Shown here one piece after another: positions 32,297 through 41,471 of a stretch of 64,000 nt of DNA. Location: positions 558,001 to 622,000 of the forward strand of contig NZ_QKNS01000001.1 in NCBI RefSeq assembly GCF_003231285.1, given 5' to 3'. Within the stretch, counting starts at the first letter, position 1, and each line of letters starts with the position of its first letter. The notes under the pieces were generated by a model, which saw only the letters and a program-made list of their open reading frames with translations, searched no databases and was not told the origin of the DNA. The position numbers and the translations under genes are program-made. The stretch is from Hymenobacter sediminis. Its GTDB lineage: Bacteria; Bacteroidota; Bacteroidia; Cytophagales; Hymenobacteraceae.

Positions 32297-35200
32297 ATGA
32301 GCAGACATTTCCTGTCGTCCTGTTGCTTGCTGCTGGCATTGGCTGGGGCAGCCGCGCCCTCGGCGCTGGCGCAGCAGAAAACCCAGACGCCTCACCCCGA
32401 GCGCCCCAACTACCGCAAGGGCGGGCTCGATTGGCAGGCCAAAACGCCGCCCGACAGCTCGCGCATCCGCTATACCGTGTTTTTGATTGGCGACGTGGGC
32501 AAACCCATTCCGGAAGCGGAAGGGGGCGAGCCGTCGCTGAACTACTTGCGCAAGCAAATTCTGACGGCCGGAGCCAAGAGCACTACCGTGTACCTCGGCG
32601 ACAATATTTACGAGTACGGCATGCCCGAGGCCAAAGCCTCGGACCGCAAGGAGTCGGAGCGGCGCATCATCGACCAGATGAAGATTCTGCGCGACTACCA
32701 GGGCGAGAAATACATGATTCCGGGTAACCACGACTGGAAGCAGGGCAACCGCGGCGCTGTTGAACAGGTAAACCGCGAACAGTTCTTTGTGGAAAACTAT
32801 CTGCAGAGCGACTCAGCGGCATTCCCCTACACGGGCGACTTTTTCCTACCCCGCAATGCCTGCCCAGGCCCCGTGGAGGTGCGCCTGCAGGACGACTTGG
32901 TGCTGATTGCCATTAACTCGCAGTGGTTTTTGCAGACTTCGGGCGAGCGGCCGTACGGGGCCAACAGCGGCTGTGGGGTAGCCAACGAAACCGACTTTTT
33001 TACCCAGGTCGAGGACATCATCCAGCGTAACGCCGGCAAGAACATCATGGTAGTGGCCCACCACCCGCTGTTCTCCGACGGTATTCATGGCGGCTACTTC
33101 ACCTTGGCCGACCATATTTTCCCGCTTAGCATCGTGTTCAAGTACGCCTTTGTGCCGCTGCCGGTCATTGGCTCCATTTACCCGTTTGCGCGCAAGTACG
33201 GCGGCATCAGCCAGGATATTCCGCACCCACTGTACCAGGCGTACAAAAAGGGGCTGATGGAAATTTTCGAGAAGTACCCCAATGTGGTGTACGCTGCCGG
33301 TCACGAGCACAACCTGCAGTTCTTCAAGGAAGGCAACCTCAACCACATCGTCAGCGGTTCGGGCTGCAAAACCCAGCACGTAAAGCCCGGTAGCGGTGGC
33401 GACGCGCTGTTCTCTGACAAGGAGAAGGGCTTTGCCCGCGTGAACTACTACGATAACGGTGAGGTCTGGACGGAGTTTTACGTGCCCGAGGGGGCAGGCC
33501 AAACCGGCCGCCTCGTGTTTCGCTCGCCCCTGTATGCCCAGCAGATAGCCACCGCCTCCGACTCGGTAGCGAAACCCGTGGCAGGGCCCCGACCCAACTT
33601 CGCCGACAGCACCGTGACGATAGCCGTGAACAAGCGCTACAACGACCGGAGCGGTTTGCACAAGTCGTTGTTCGGGAAGCACTACCGCGAGGAGTGGGCT
33701 ACCCCCGTGAAGTTCCCGGTACTGGACCTGTCTACCGAGAAAGGCGGCCTGACGCCCTACAAAATTGGGGGTGGCAAGCAAACCGCCTCGCTGAAAGTGC
33801 GCAACGAGGAAGGTCGCAACTTCACCATTCGCAGCCTTAACAAAGACCCTTCGGCTGTACTGCCTGAGGCCCTGCGCGAAGGAGCCGCCGCCGATATTCT
33901 GCAGGATCAGATATCGGCCCAGCACCCATATGGCTCCATTGTTATTCCGCCGCTGGCTACGGCGGCTGGTATTCTGCACACTAACCCCGAGCTGCGCTAC
34001 ATCCCCCAAGACCCCCTGTTGGGCCAGTACCTGGAGCGGTTCAGCAACACCCCGGCTGCCATTGAGGAAGATGCCAAGGACGACCAAAGCAACGTGGAAA
34101 GCCTGGGCAACGCCAAAAACTTGGTAGGTACCGACAAGGTATTTGAGCGCATTACCGACGACAACGATAACCGCGTCAACGAAAAAGCATTTGCCCGCTC
34201 CCGCCTCTTCGATATGTGGATTGGCGACTGGGACCGGCATGAAGACCAATGGCGCTGGGCCGAGAAAAAGGACAAAGACGGCGACCGAAAATTCACGGCG
34301 GTGCCCGAGGACCGGGACATTGCCTTCTTCAAGGGAGATGGAATATTCCCGTGGCTGGCTTCGCGCAAGTGGGCCATCCGCAACTTCCAGAACTTCGGAG
34401 AAGACTACGCCGACTGGAAAGGCCTGAATCTGACGGCCCTGAGCAACGACCGGGTGTACTTGGCCTCCGTGACCAAGGAGGAATGGGTAAAGCAGGCCGA
34501 AGAAATGAAAGCCGGCCTTACTGACGAGGTCATTGAGAAAGCCTTCCGGGAACGGTGGCCCAAACAGATTTACGACCTCCACGGTCCCGAAATCATTGCT
34601 AAGCTTAAGAGCCGCCGCGAGTTGCTACCCGAGGTAGCCGCCGACTACTACGAGGTGCTTAGCAAAGTAACGGAGGTGAAGGGCTCCAAGAAGCGTGAGC
34701 GGTTTGTGGTAGAGCGCCTGAAAGATGATAAGACGCACGTAACGGTGCAGAAAATCAATAAGGAAGGCGAGCTAACTAAAATCCTCTTCGACCGCATCTT
34801 TGATAATAAGGTAACTAAGGAACTGCGCCTCTACGGCTTTGAGGGCCGTGACCAGTACGAGGTAAAGGGTGACGTGAAAAGCGGTCCGCTGGTGCGCATC
34901 ATTGGAGGTGTTGATCGGGACTCCATCATCAACACCTCTAACGTAAGTGGCTTCCGCCACCGCCTGCATGTATATGATGCCGACACCGGCAACGTGATTG
35001 TGGGCGGCAAGGACGCGCGCTTGCGCCTGGAGCCCGGTATTGATGTAAGCCGCTACGACGTGCACAACCGCACCGACCGCAAGGACTACACCCTGAATTA
35101 CTTCGGGCCTACCGCTTACTTTGGCTACAACGTCGATGACCGGCTGTTCTTCGGCGGCGGGCTGGTGTACCGCACCTACGGTTTCCGGAAAGCACCTTAT

Positions 35201-36205
35201 GCTACCGAGCAGAGCCTAGCCGCTAACTACTCGCCTTCGCAGAGCGCCTACAACGTGCGCTACCTCGGGCACTTCGTGGATGTGCTGGGCAAAACCGATC
35301 TGCGCCTCACCGCTCAGCTCTACGGCCCGCAGCTGCTCTATAACTTCTTCGGTTTGGGCAACGACACGCGCAACATTTTGGCCGATGACCGGGACACCCG
35401 CGCCCGCGACATCAACAATACGTACCGCATCCGTTTCTCGCGGCTGTACGTGGCGCCCATGTTGGAAAAGGATCTGTTCAGCTTCCTCAAGTTCGGTATC
35501 GGCCCACAGTACGACCAGTTCCGGGTAGACCGCGACCAGATTGGCCGCGAAATAGCCGCCGGGCTCGATGAAAACGGCAACGGCCGCGAAGGCACCGCCG
35601 CCGCCGGCATCCGCTCCTCTGACTTCGGCCTGAACCGCTACCTGGGTGGTAAAGCCTACCTGAACCTGGATGCTGCGTCTTCACCCAAAAACCCCCGCAT
35701 TGGCTTGCGCTGGTACAACTCGGCCGAGTACAACCACCAGCTCAATGGCGAGAAGCTGAGCTATGGCCGTCTGGCTACGGAGTTCCGCGCCTACGTCTCG
35801 CCGAACTTCCCGTTCCAGCTAACTTGGGCCGGCCGCATCGGAGCCAACCGCAACCTCGGCGACTACCGCTTCTTCCAGGCTAATACTCTAGGGGGCACCA
35901 CCAACCTGCGTGGCTACCGTCGCACCCGCTACGCTGGCCGCTCGTCGGTGTATGGCAACGCGGAGGTGCGGGTGCAGCTCTTCACCTTCAATGCCTACTT
36001 GGTGCCCGGTAAGTTCGGTATTCTGGGCTTGGCCGATGCTGCCCGTGTGTACTCCTCGCGTGACACCGACACTGGCCTGAAAGCATTCCACACGGCTATA
36101 GGTGGCGGTGTATGGGCTGATATTCTGAAGCAGGCCGTCATCAATGCTACCTATTCCGTAGGTGAAGAAAACCTGGTTTTTGTCGGCTTCGACTTTCTGT
36201 TTTAA
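32297..36205 (+). CDS. Calcineurin-like phosphoesterase fused to BamA/D15-type outer-membrane barrel, with kinase-like middle
   Basis: The protein has 1302 residues from the ATG at 32297. The frame is open further upstream to 31994, but that part overlaps the divergent gene and has no signal peptide. A signal peptide ends near ALA-QQ (25). The metallophosphoesterase domain (about 55-400) has GDVG (65-68), GDN (101-103), GNHD (143-146), AHHP (254-257) and GHEH (335-338), so its dimetal site is complete. The middle (about 480-950) has no family I can name. It contains a possible Lys516 and a DWDRHEDQWRW motif (644-654), followed by EDRD, reminiscent of FAM20/HipA/PI4K-type kinase catalytic loops. 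The last ~330 residues are a surface-antigen barrel ending in FLF, with GGTTNLRGYR. It should sit in the outer membrane. Confidence 0.8.
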   Translation: MSRHFLSSCCLLLALAGAAAPSALAQQKTQTPHPERPNYRKGGLDWQAKTPPDSSRIRYTVFLIGDVGKPIPEAEGGEPSLNYLRKQILTAGAKSTTVYLGDNIYEYGMPEAKASDRKESERRIIDQMKILRDYQGEKYMIPGNHDWKQGNRGAVEQVNREQFFVENYLQSDSAAFPYTGDFFLPRNACPGPVEVRLQDDLVLIAINSQWFLQTSGERPYGANSGCGVANETDFFTQVEDIIQRNAGKNIMVVAHHPLFSDGIHGGYFTLADHIFPLSIVFKYAFVPLPVIGSIYPFARKYGGISQDIPHPLYQAYKKGLMEIFEKYPNVVYAAGHEHNLQFFKEGNLNHIVSGSGCKTQHVKPGSGGDALFSDKEKGFARVNYYDNGEVWTEFYVPEGAGQTGRLVFRSPLYAQQIATASDSVAKPVAGPRPNFADSTVTIAVNKRYNDRSGLHKSLFGKHYREEWATPVKFPVLDLSTEKGGLTPYKIGGGKQTASLKVRNEEGRNFTIRSLNKDPSAVLPEALREGAAADILQDQISAQHPYGSIVIPPLATAAGILHTNPELRYIPQDPLLGQYLERFSNTPAAIEEDAKDDQSNVESLGNAKNLVGTDKVFERITDDNDNRVNEKAFARSRLFDMWIGDWDRHEDQWRWAEKKDKDGDRKFTAVPEDRDIAFFKGDGIFPWLASRKWAIRNFQNFGEDYADWKGLNLTALSNDRVYLASVTKEEWVKQAEEMKAGLTDEVIEKAFRERWPKQIYDLHGPEIIAKLKSRRELLPEVAADYYEVLSKVTEVKGSKKRERFVVERLKDDKTHVTVQKINKEGELTKILFDRIFDNKVTKELRLYGFEGRDQYEVKGDVKSGPLVRIIGGVDRDSIINTSNVSGFRHRLHVYDADTGNVIVGGKDARLRLEPGIDVSRYDVHNRTDRKDYTLNYFGPTAYFGYNVDDRLFFGGGLVYRTYGFRKAPYATEQSLAANYSPSQSAYNVRYLGHFVDVLGKTDLRLTAQLYGPQLLYNFFGLGNDTRNILADDRDTRARDINNTYRIRFSRLYVAPMLEKDLFSFLKFGIGPQYDQFRVDRDQIGREIAAGLDENGNGREGTAAAGIRSSDFGLNRYLGGKAYLNLDAASSPKNPRIGLRWYNSAEYNHQLNGEKLSYGRLATEFRAYVSPNFPFQLTWAGRIGANRNLGDYRFFQANTLGGTTNLRGYRRTRYAGRSSVYGNAEVRVQLFTFNAYLVPGKFGILGLADAARVYSSRDTDTGLKAFHTAIGGGVWADILKQAVINATYSVGEENLVFVGFDFLF

Positions 36206-36354
36206 GCTAAGTCACTCTTTCGCGTAATCATAGCCGGTCCGGCGGGCGAAGCTCGTCGGGCCGGTTGTGGTTAAAGCCTTATCCTTTTTGCGCAAAAGAC
36301 GTTAAGGCTAGCCGGACGTCTTTACGTCGGTTTATACCCTCGCTTTCCACCCGT

Positions 36355-37479
36355 ATGATTTGTGTTTCCGCTTCGAAGACGTTGAGGATGCTACGGCCTC
36401 TGGCCGCTTTAGCAGTAGCCATGCTGTGCGCCGAAGCCGCCCAGGCCCAGATAACACCCACCACACCACCCGTATATCCGCCGCCCGCACCCCCAGCCGG
36501 CGACACCATTGCCGCGGCAAATCAGAAGGAGTTTGCTACCCCCTCGGTATTAGGCATGGGCCCCAGTAAGGGACTCATTTTTCACTACGAGCGGATGCCG
36601 CGCTTCAACGTGTCATCGGATGGGAGAGTGGTAGGGCTAAATGATTACCGCTCGCAGGCCGAGAAAAATGCCCGACTGGTTATCAAAGGCTACATTCCGT
36701 TCTGGAACCGGCCCCACCTGAAAATGCTGTTGGGCGTGAACTACGAGCGGGAGGAATTCAAATTCCGGGACCGGCCTACCGGCTACGAGCTCTACGACAA
36801 CATCGAGGACAAAGGCCTGAAAACCCTGGGCGCCCAGCTGGCTATTATCCGGCCTGTGAATGAAGTGAACTGGTACATCTTCCGGGTGAAGGGCGAGCTA
36901 AGCGGCGACTACACTTCCTCGGAGCTGAGCGTGCGTGACTACCTGCGCGTGTCGTCGGAGTTTCTGTATGGCTGGAAGCGCAGCCCTACCTTCTCGTGGG
37001 GGGTAGGCTTACAGCTGGGCTATACCTTCGGGCGGCAAAGCATTTACCCGGCCGTGCTGTATAACCGCACCTTCAACAACCGTTGGGGGGTAGAGGCGCT
37101 GTTCCCGGCCCGCATTACTATGCGCTACAATGCCTCGCCCCGCTCCCTGTTCTTTGCGGGCTACTCCGTGGACGGGCTTAACTACATCATCAAGCTGCGC
37201 GAGCCTCTGCGCCGCGAAGGAGCCATTGACCTGCGCACGCTGGAGCTGCGCGAAACCGAGGTAAAATTCCGGGGCCGCTGGGAGCGGGAAATCTATGATT
37301 TTCTGTGGTTTGGCCTAGAGGGCGGCTACCGCTACAACTACGCCTTCGACGCCTTCGACCGCACCAACGACAACCGCTTTAAAATCATCGACAGCAAGCT
37401 GGCCGGTGCTCCGTATGCCTCCTTTGAGTTGTTCATTGTGCCCCCGCGCAAGTTCCTGAAGAAGACCGTAGACAAGTAA
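36355..37479 (+). CDS. Outer-membrane beta-barrel protein, DUF6268-like
   Basis: The protein has 374 residues from the ATG at 36355; the ATG at 36388 is also possible. The frame start at 36265 adds a signal-unlike N-terminus. The signal peptide runs through LAALAVAMLCAEAAQA. A Pro-rich linker precedes a series of alternating amphipathic strands with aromatic belts (for example KGYIPFWNRPHLKMLLGVNY, LQLGYTFGRQSIYPAVLYN and FAGYSVDGLNYIIKLREPL), indicating a barrel. I place it tentatively with DUF6268. Function is unknown. It follows the phosphoesterase/barrel gene by 149 bp on the same strand and may be expressed with it. Confidence 0.72.
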   Translation: MICVSASKTLRMLRPLAALAVAMLCAEAAQAQITPTTPPVYPPPAPPAGDTIAAANQKEFATPSVLGMGPSKGLIFHYERMPRFNVSSDGRVVGLNDYRSQAEKNARLVIKGYIPFWNRPHLKMLLGVNYEREEFKFRDRPTGYELYDNIEDKGLKTLGAQLAIIRPVNEVNWYIFRVKGELSGDYTSSELSVRDYLRVSSEFLYGWKRSPTFSWGVGLQLGYTFGRQSIYPAVLYNRTFNNRWGVEALFPARITMRYNASPRSLFFAGYSVDGLNYIIKLREPLRREGAIDLRTLELRETEVKFRGRWEREIYDFLWFGLEGGYRYNYAFDAFDRTNDNRFKIIDSKLAGAPYASFELFIVPPRKFLKKTVDK

Positions 37480-37500
37480 ACCGCCTGCCTACCCCTAGCC

Positions 37501-37561
37501 GGCACTAAACACAAACAGCCCCGACACACTTGCTGCGTTGGGGCTGTTTGTGTTTAGTGCC
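37501..37561 (+). terminator. Perfect 22-bp terminator hairpin
   Basis: The arms 37501-37522 and 37540-37561 are exact inverted copies around a 17-nt loop. It starts 21 bp after the stop of the barrel gene. It is one of the longest perfect stems in the window. Confidence 0.9.
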
Positions 37562-37641
37562 TAAGTATCCTTTGCGCGTCTTGCACCGACTGCATATCAA
37601 TGACGACCGGTTTTTGATTGATGATGAAGTGAGGCAACAAA

Positions 37642-37666
37642 AAGCCCCTACCAGGGGCAGGGGCTT
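37642..37666 (-). terminator. Terminator of the DUF3850 gene
   Basis: On the minus strand AAGCCCCT and AGGGGCTT (37666-37659 and 37649-37642) form the stem, followed by a TTTTTG run. It is 30 bp behind the DUF3850 stop. Confidence 0.75.
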
Positions 37667-37696
37667 AGAAGGGCAATACCAGCACCAAGCAAGGCG

Positions 37697-38032
37697 CTAC
37701 CATAGCTTGGTGTTGCTGATACCAGCGGGCAGAGGTGGGTGTTCGGAAAGGCCCAGCACGCACCAGCCGGCCTCAATACCAAAGGAGCCGCCCTGCAGCA
37801 GGTAGCTTACCCACCGCTCAGTAGTGCGGCCACTGTATTGCTCGCTTTCGGGTTCGTATTCGCGCAGCAGCAGGGCGTCGCCTACCTCAAAATTTCGGTC
37901 GTTGAAGCGCACGTCGAAGGGTTTGGTACCGGCTACTACGGCGGCAAAGCAGGCGGGCCATACCTTTAGTTCGTGGCGGTTGGCCGTGGCGCCACGGGTA
38001 GGCGCCAACGTGCCCGAAGATGTATAAGTCAT
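37697..38032 (-). CDS. DUF3850 domain-containing protein (PUA/ASCH-like)
   Basis: The protein has 111 residues from the ATG at 38032 (the frame is open to 38077 but lacks support there). The signature HELKVWPACFAAVVAGTKPF, then DVRFNDRNFEVGD and GWCVLGL, is that of DUF3850, a PUA/ASCH-superfamily fold thought to bind RNA or nucleotides. This is a family of unknown function. It is soluble and monocistronic, closed by a hairpin at 37642-37666. The short antisense or upstream frames around it are not credible. Confidence 0.8.
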   Translation of the reverse strand: MTYTSSGTLAPTRGATANRHELKVWPACFAAVVAGTKPFDVRFNDRNFEVGDALLLREYEPESEQYSGRTTERWVSYLLQGGSFGIEAGWCVLGLSEHPPLPAGISNTKLW

Positions 38033-38430
38033 GAGTATGAAGTCAGAAGGTGAAGTGGATGGGGCAGAGAAAATCATGCCGTATTACCCGAAAAATGTTT
38101 GTGAAGATTACAAAACAGGTAATGTAGGCGTGATGTTTAGGCTGCCTTCACTTGGCTGCAAAGTTGCCGGATACGTGTTACCTGATGATGACGGTAATGC
38201 TAGGAAGCTGTGTCGGCAATTATAAGAAGAAGGTTGTAACCGGAGAGCAGGGTAGGAATGGAAGGGCAAGCATACTGAAGTATCTGGTGTAGCCCAGCTT
38301 GCAACAGCAGCAGGCGAGATGCTACAGCTCTGCATAACATGTGCTGGTTGCTCCTACCCCCTTCCGTCTGCTAAAGCCTTCCCACTCCCAATAACTGGCG
38401 TTGCTGTTCAGCTTATCTGGGTTCAGGTCA
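38033..38430. other. Intergenic region without convincing gene
   Basis: About 400 bp lie between the DUF3850 start and the ppk1 terminator. A 64-codon frame from about 38034 on the plus strand has no family resemblance and overlaps the DUF3850 start region. I see no promoter box of the TAnnTTTG type. Confidence 0.6.
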
Positions 38431-38475
38431 AAAACTCAAAAGCCTCTGCCGGAAAGGCAGAGGCTTTTGAGTTTT
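38431..38475 (-). terminator. Perfect 20-bp terminator behind ppk1
   Basis: The arms 38431-38450 and 38456-38475 pair without mismatch around GGAAA, with A-run and T-run ends. It is 20 bp behind the ppk1 stop on the minus strand. Confidence 0.88.
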
Positions 38476-38495
38476 ATCGGCGGGTTAGTATTACG

Positions 38496-40580
38496 CTACT
38501 TACGCTTCTTCTTGCTCAACTCCCGTAGGTACTGATAAGTATCGAACTGGGAGCGGATGCGAGCGGCGGCCGTATCCTCCGCGCCGATGAAACGGTTGTG
38601 GAAGTCGCGGGCCTTTACGTTGTCCTGGCGCTGTAAGTCCAATAGGTGGCGCACCTCCGCGCGCAAGTCGGGTTGCAGAATGGGGAAGGCCACCTCCACG
38701 CGCCGGTCGAGGTTGCGGGCCATCCAGTCGGCGGAGGCTACGTACACCTTTTCTTCGCCGCCGTTGCCGAACACATACACACGGGCGTGCTCCAGAAATC
38801 TATCGACCATACCACGCTGCCGGATGTTCTCGCTCTGGCCCGGTAGCTCCGGAATCAGGCACGAAATACCCCGAATCAGCAGCTCTACCCGCACGCCGGC
38901 CTGGCTGGCCTCGTAGAGCTTCAGAATCATGCGCTCATCCTGCAGGGCATTCAGCTTCAGGATGATGTAGGCGTCCTGACCGTCGCGGGCCAGGTCTATT
39001 TCCCGGTCAATGAGGGCCACCAGCTTCTCGCGTAACTCAAATGGCGCCACCAGCAGGTGCTGGAAAAGCCCAGCCTTGTCGTGGCGATCGTGGAAGTAGC
39101 GGAACACTTCCACTACTTCCCGCGTGATTTCGGGGTTGCTCGTGAACAAGCCGTAGTCGGCGTAAATCTCGCTGGTTTTTTCGTTGAAGTTACCAGTGCT
39201 GAGGTAGGCGTAGAGGCGGTTCTGGTTGTCTTCGGAGCGGGTAATGAGCAGCAGCTTGCTGTGCACCTTCAGCTCCGGAATGCCATAAATCACGTTGGCG
39301 CCAGCCTTCTGCAGCTTCTCCGCCCAGAACATGTTGCTTTCCTCATCGAAGCGGGCCTTCAGCTCGACTACCACCGTAACCTGCTTGCCGTTTTTGGCGG
39401 CTTTCAGCAGCTTTTTGGCTACGGCACTCTTGCTGGCCACCCGATACAGCGTAATCCCGATGCTGCTTACCTGCGGATCGTCGGCCGCCTCGCCCAGCAG
39501 GCGGGTTACGTAGTCGAAGGACTGGTAGGGCAGGTGCAGCAGATGGTCGCGCTCGGCAATGGCGGGCAGCATCTTGCCCGTGCGGGGTAGGGTAGGGTGG
39601 GGCAGGGCGGGCATGGGCTCGTACTGCAGCTGGGCCAACCCAAAATCGGGGAACCCAAAGAAGTCGCGGAAGTTGTGGTAGCGGCTGCCTTCCACCAATT
39701 CCTCTTTGCCAATGCCGGTTTTCTGCATCACGGCCCGCAGCACTTCCTGGGGCATGGCGGGGTCGTAGAGCAGGCGGGCGGGGTAGCCGGTTTCGCGCTT
39801 CTGCAGGCTGCTCTTGATTTTGGCCAGCATGTTGCCCGATACTTCTTCCTGAATATCCAACTCGGCGTCGCGGGAGAGCTTAATAGCGTGCACCTGCACC
39901 TTTTGATATTTCGGGAACAGCTCCTGGGCGCAGCAGCGGATTACGTCGTCCAGAAACATCACGTACTTCTCCTCGCCCTGGGCCGGTAGCTCCACAAAGC
40001 GGCTACCGTGGCGCTTGGTGGGTAGCTCCATCACCACTACCCGTTCCTCGTCCTGCTTTTTGCGGTTTTCGGGCTGGGTCAGCAGGAACGTGAGGTACAC
40101 GCTTTGGTCGCGCAGGAACAGGTGGTGCAGGTTGTCGTCGAGAATAATGGGCGAAAGCAAATCCTGCACATGCTCCCGGAAGTAGGTTTGCACCCACTCC
40201 CGCTGCTCAGCCGTAAGGTCGTACTCCGAAATTAGGTGAATGTGCTCGGCGCGCAGGGCCGGCAGAATGTCGTTGCGAAAGGTGTCGCCAAACTCCTGCT
40301 GCTGGCGCCCTACCTCCCGAAGCAGGTCCCGGAGCTGAACTACGGGGTCTTCGCCCAGTTTGGCGCGGGTTTTTTTCTTGAGCTTTACCAGCCGCCGCAG
40401 GGTAGCCACGCGCACCTTAAAGTACTCATCGAGGTTGCTGCTGAAGATGGCTAGAAACTTAATGCGCTCCAGCAAGGGCACCTCGGGGTTCTGGGCTTCT
40501 TGCAGCACCCGACAGTTGAAGGCCAGCCAACTCAGTTCCCGGTTCTGCAGCCGGGGCTGCGCCTGTGTGGTTTCGGACAT
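38496..40580 (-). CDS. ppk1: Polyphosphate kinase 1
   Basis: The protein has 694 residues and reversibly makes inorganic polyphosphate from ATP. The N-terminal domain starts RELSWLAFNCRVLQEAQ and contains FSSNLDEYFKVRVATLRRL. The catalytic part carries ARFDEESNMFWAEKL and the phospho-accepting HxK-type motif KVHSKLLLI. A second phospholipase D-like His is in HARVYVFG. The C-terminal RNLDRRVEVAFPI segment is present. The length is typical. It is followed on the same strand, upstream by 100 bp, by a SixA-like phosphatase gene; ppk1-sixA pairs are common in Bacteroidota. A signalling or phosphate-storage role is likely. Confidence 0.95.
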   Translation of the reverse strand: MSETTQAQPRLQNRELSWLAFNCRVLQEAQNPEVPLLERIKFLAIFSSNLDEYFKVRVATLRRLVKLKKKTRAKLGEDPVVQLRDLLREVGRQQQEFGDTFRNDILPALRAEHIHLISEYDLTAEQREWVQTYFREHVQDLLSPIILDDNLHHLFLRDQSVYLTFLLTQPENRKKQDEERVVVMELPTKRHGSRFVELPAQGEEKYVMFLDDVIRCCAQELFPKYQKVQVHAIKLSRDAELDIQEEVSGNMLAKIKSSLQKRETGYPARLLYDPAMPQEVLRAVMQKTGIGKEELVEGSRYHNFRDFFGFPDFGLAQLQYEPMPALPHPTLPRTGKMLPAIAERDHLLHLPYQSFDYVTRLLGEAADDPQVSSIGITLYRVASKSAVAKKLLKAAKNGKQVTVVVELKARFDEESNMFWAEKLQKAGANVIYGIPELKVHSKLLLITRSEDNQNRLYAYLSTGNFNEKTSEIYADYGLFTSNPEITREVVEVFRYFHDRHDKAGLFQHLLVAPFELREKLVALIDREIDLARDGQDAYIILKLNALQDERMILKLYEASQAGVRVELLIRGISCLIPELPGQSENIRQRGMVDRFLEHARVYVFGNGGEEKVYVASADWMARNLDRRVEVAFPILQPDLRAEVRHLLDLQRQDNVKARDFHNRFIGAEDTAAARIRSQFDTYQYLRELSKKKRK

Positions 40581-40680
40581 GGGTAGGGGGTAGGGTCTTA
40601 GGAGCCTGGGTTCTGGCTTGATGTTCAGACAGCCTGCTTAGGTTGTCGTTGGACGTCAAGCCAACAAGCTCTATAAGGCC

Positions 40681-41172
40681 TTAGTTATTTTTCGGATGGT
40701 CGTAGAAGTAATACTCGGCGTTGGCGCGGTCAATTTCGGCCCACCGCGCACAGTTGAACTTCAGGCACACAATGGCAGCCGTGGGCATATCCGGAATGTC
40801 GGAGGGGGAGAGGACGTTGGCAAAATCAGTGATGGTAGGGTTGTGGCCCACCAGTAGCACTGCGTCGGCGGCATCGGGTAGCTGCCGCACTACCCCCAGC
40901 AGGTCCGGCACAGTAGCCTCATAAATGGCGTCCTCCACTTGCAGCTTCTCTGTGGGGTAATCCAGTTCGCGCGCTACCAAGGCCGCCGTACTCAGGGCGC
41001 GCACAGCCGGCGAGGACACCAGTAAATCCAGTTGAATCTGGCGTTTGGCCAAGGCCTGGCCCATGGCAGGGGCATCGTCGCGGCCCCGGTCGTTGAGCGG
41101 GCGCTCCTTATCAGTTAGGTCGTCGAAGCTCCAGCTCGATTTGGCGTGGCGCATCAGGTACAGCGTCTTCAT
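40681..41172 (-). CDS. Histidine phosphatase family protein, SixA-like
   Basis: The protein has 163 residues. The catalytic RHG-type motif is LMRHAKSSW near the N-terminus (His9 is the phospho-acceptor). SSPAVRALSTAALVA and the second His in LLVGHNPTITDF are the other marks of the branch 1 histidine phosphatases. The best-known relative is SixA, which removes phosphate from Hpt domains or phosphohistidine. It lies 100 bp upstream of ppk1 on the same strand and may be co-transcribed with it, which could link phosphate signalling and polyphosphate. The target is unknown. Confidence 0.88.
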   Translation of the reverse strand: MKTLYLMRHAKSSWSFDDLTDKERPLNDRGRDDAPAMGQALAKRQIQLDLLVSSPAVRALSTAALVARELDYPTEKLQVEDAIYEATVPDLLGVVRQLPDAADAVLLVGHNPTITDFANVLSPSDIPDMPTAAIVCLKFNCARWAEIDRANAEYYFYDHPKNN

Positions 41173-41471
41173 AAGGGAGAGAAAAACGGGTGGCAGGCCT
41201 CTTTACTGTGGCGTTTCGAAAAGGTTTTGGGAAGCACCAACTACTCAGTTACTACCCCTTCCGGGCACATCAACCCTCCACTGGCACCAGCGCCCCAAAT
41301 GACAGGGGAGCGGAGTTTGGAGTATGGTAGCTCAACAGGAAAGAAAAGCCTTAGGTGTAGAAATCAGTAGGTTATGAAAAGTGGAGTTTCTAAACTTGTG
41401 TACCATTTTGGGCTGATTGCATCAAAACGGGAAAAGTCAGTTCCTTCCAGCTTTCTGTACTCCTTTTCTTT
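41173..41471. other. Divergent intergenic region
   Basis: About 300 bp between sixA (minus) and a T9SS protein gene (plus). No gene, no strong hairpin and no exact TAnnTTTG box is seen. The part next to 41472 is AT-richer and probably carries the promoter. Confidence 0.6.

Noticed and set aside
31450..32727. 425-codon plus-strand frame over the HD-PycTM gene and upstream part of the phosphoesterase
   Set aside because: It overlaps two well-supported genes in other frames and is rich in Leu/Gly/Arg without motifs.
38031..38225. 64-codon plus-strand frame between DUF3850 and ppk1
   Set aside because: It overlaps the divergent DUF3850 start, lacks a promoter box and resembles no family.
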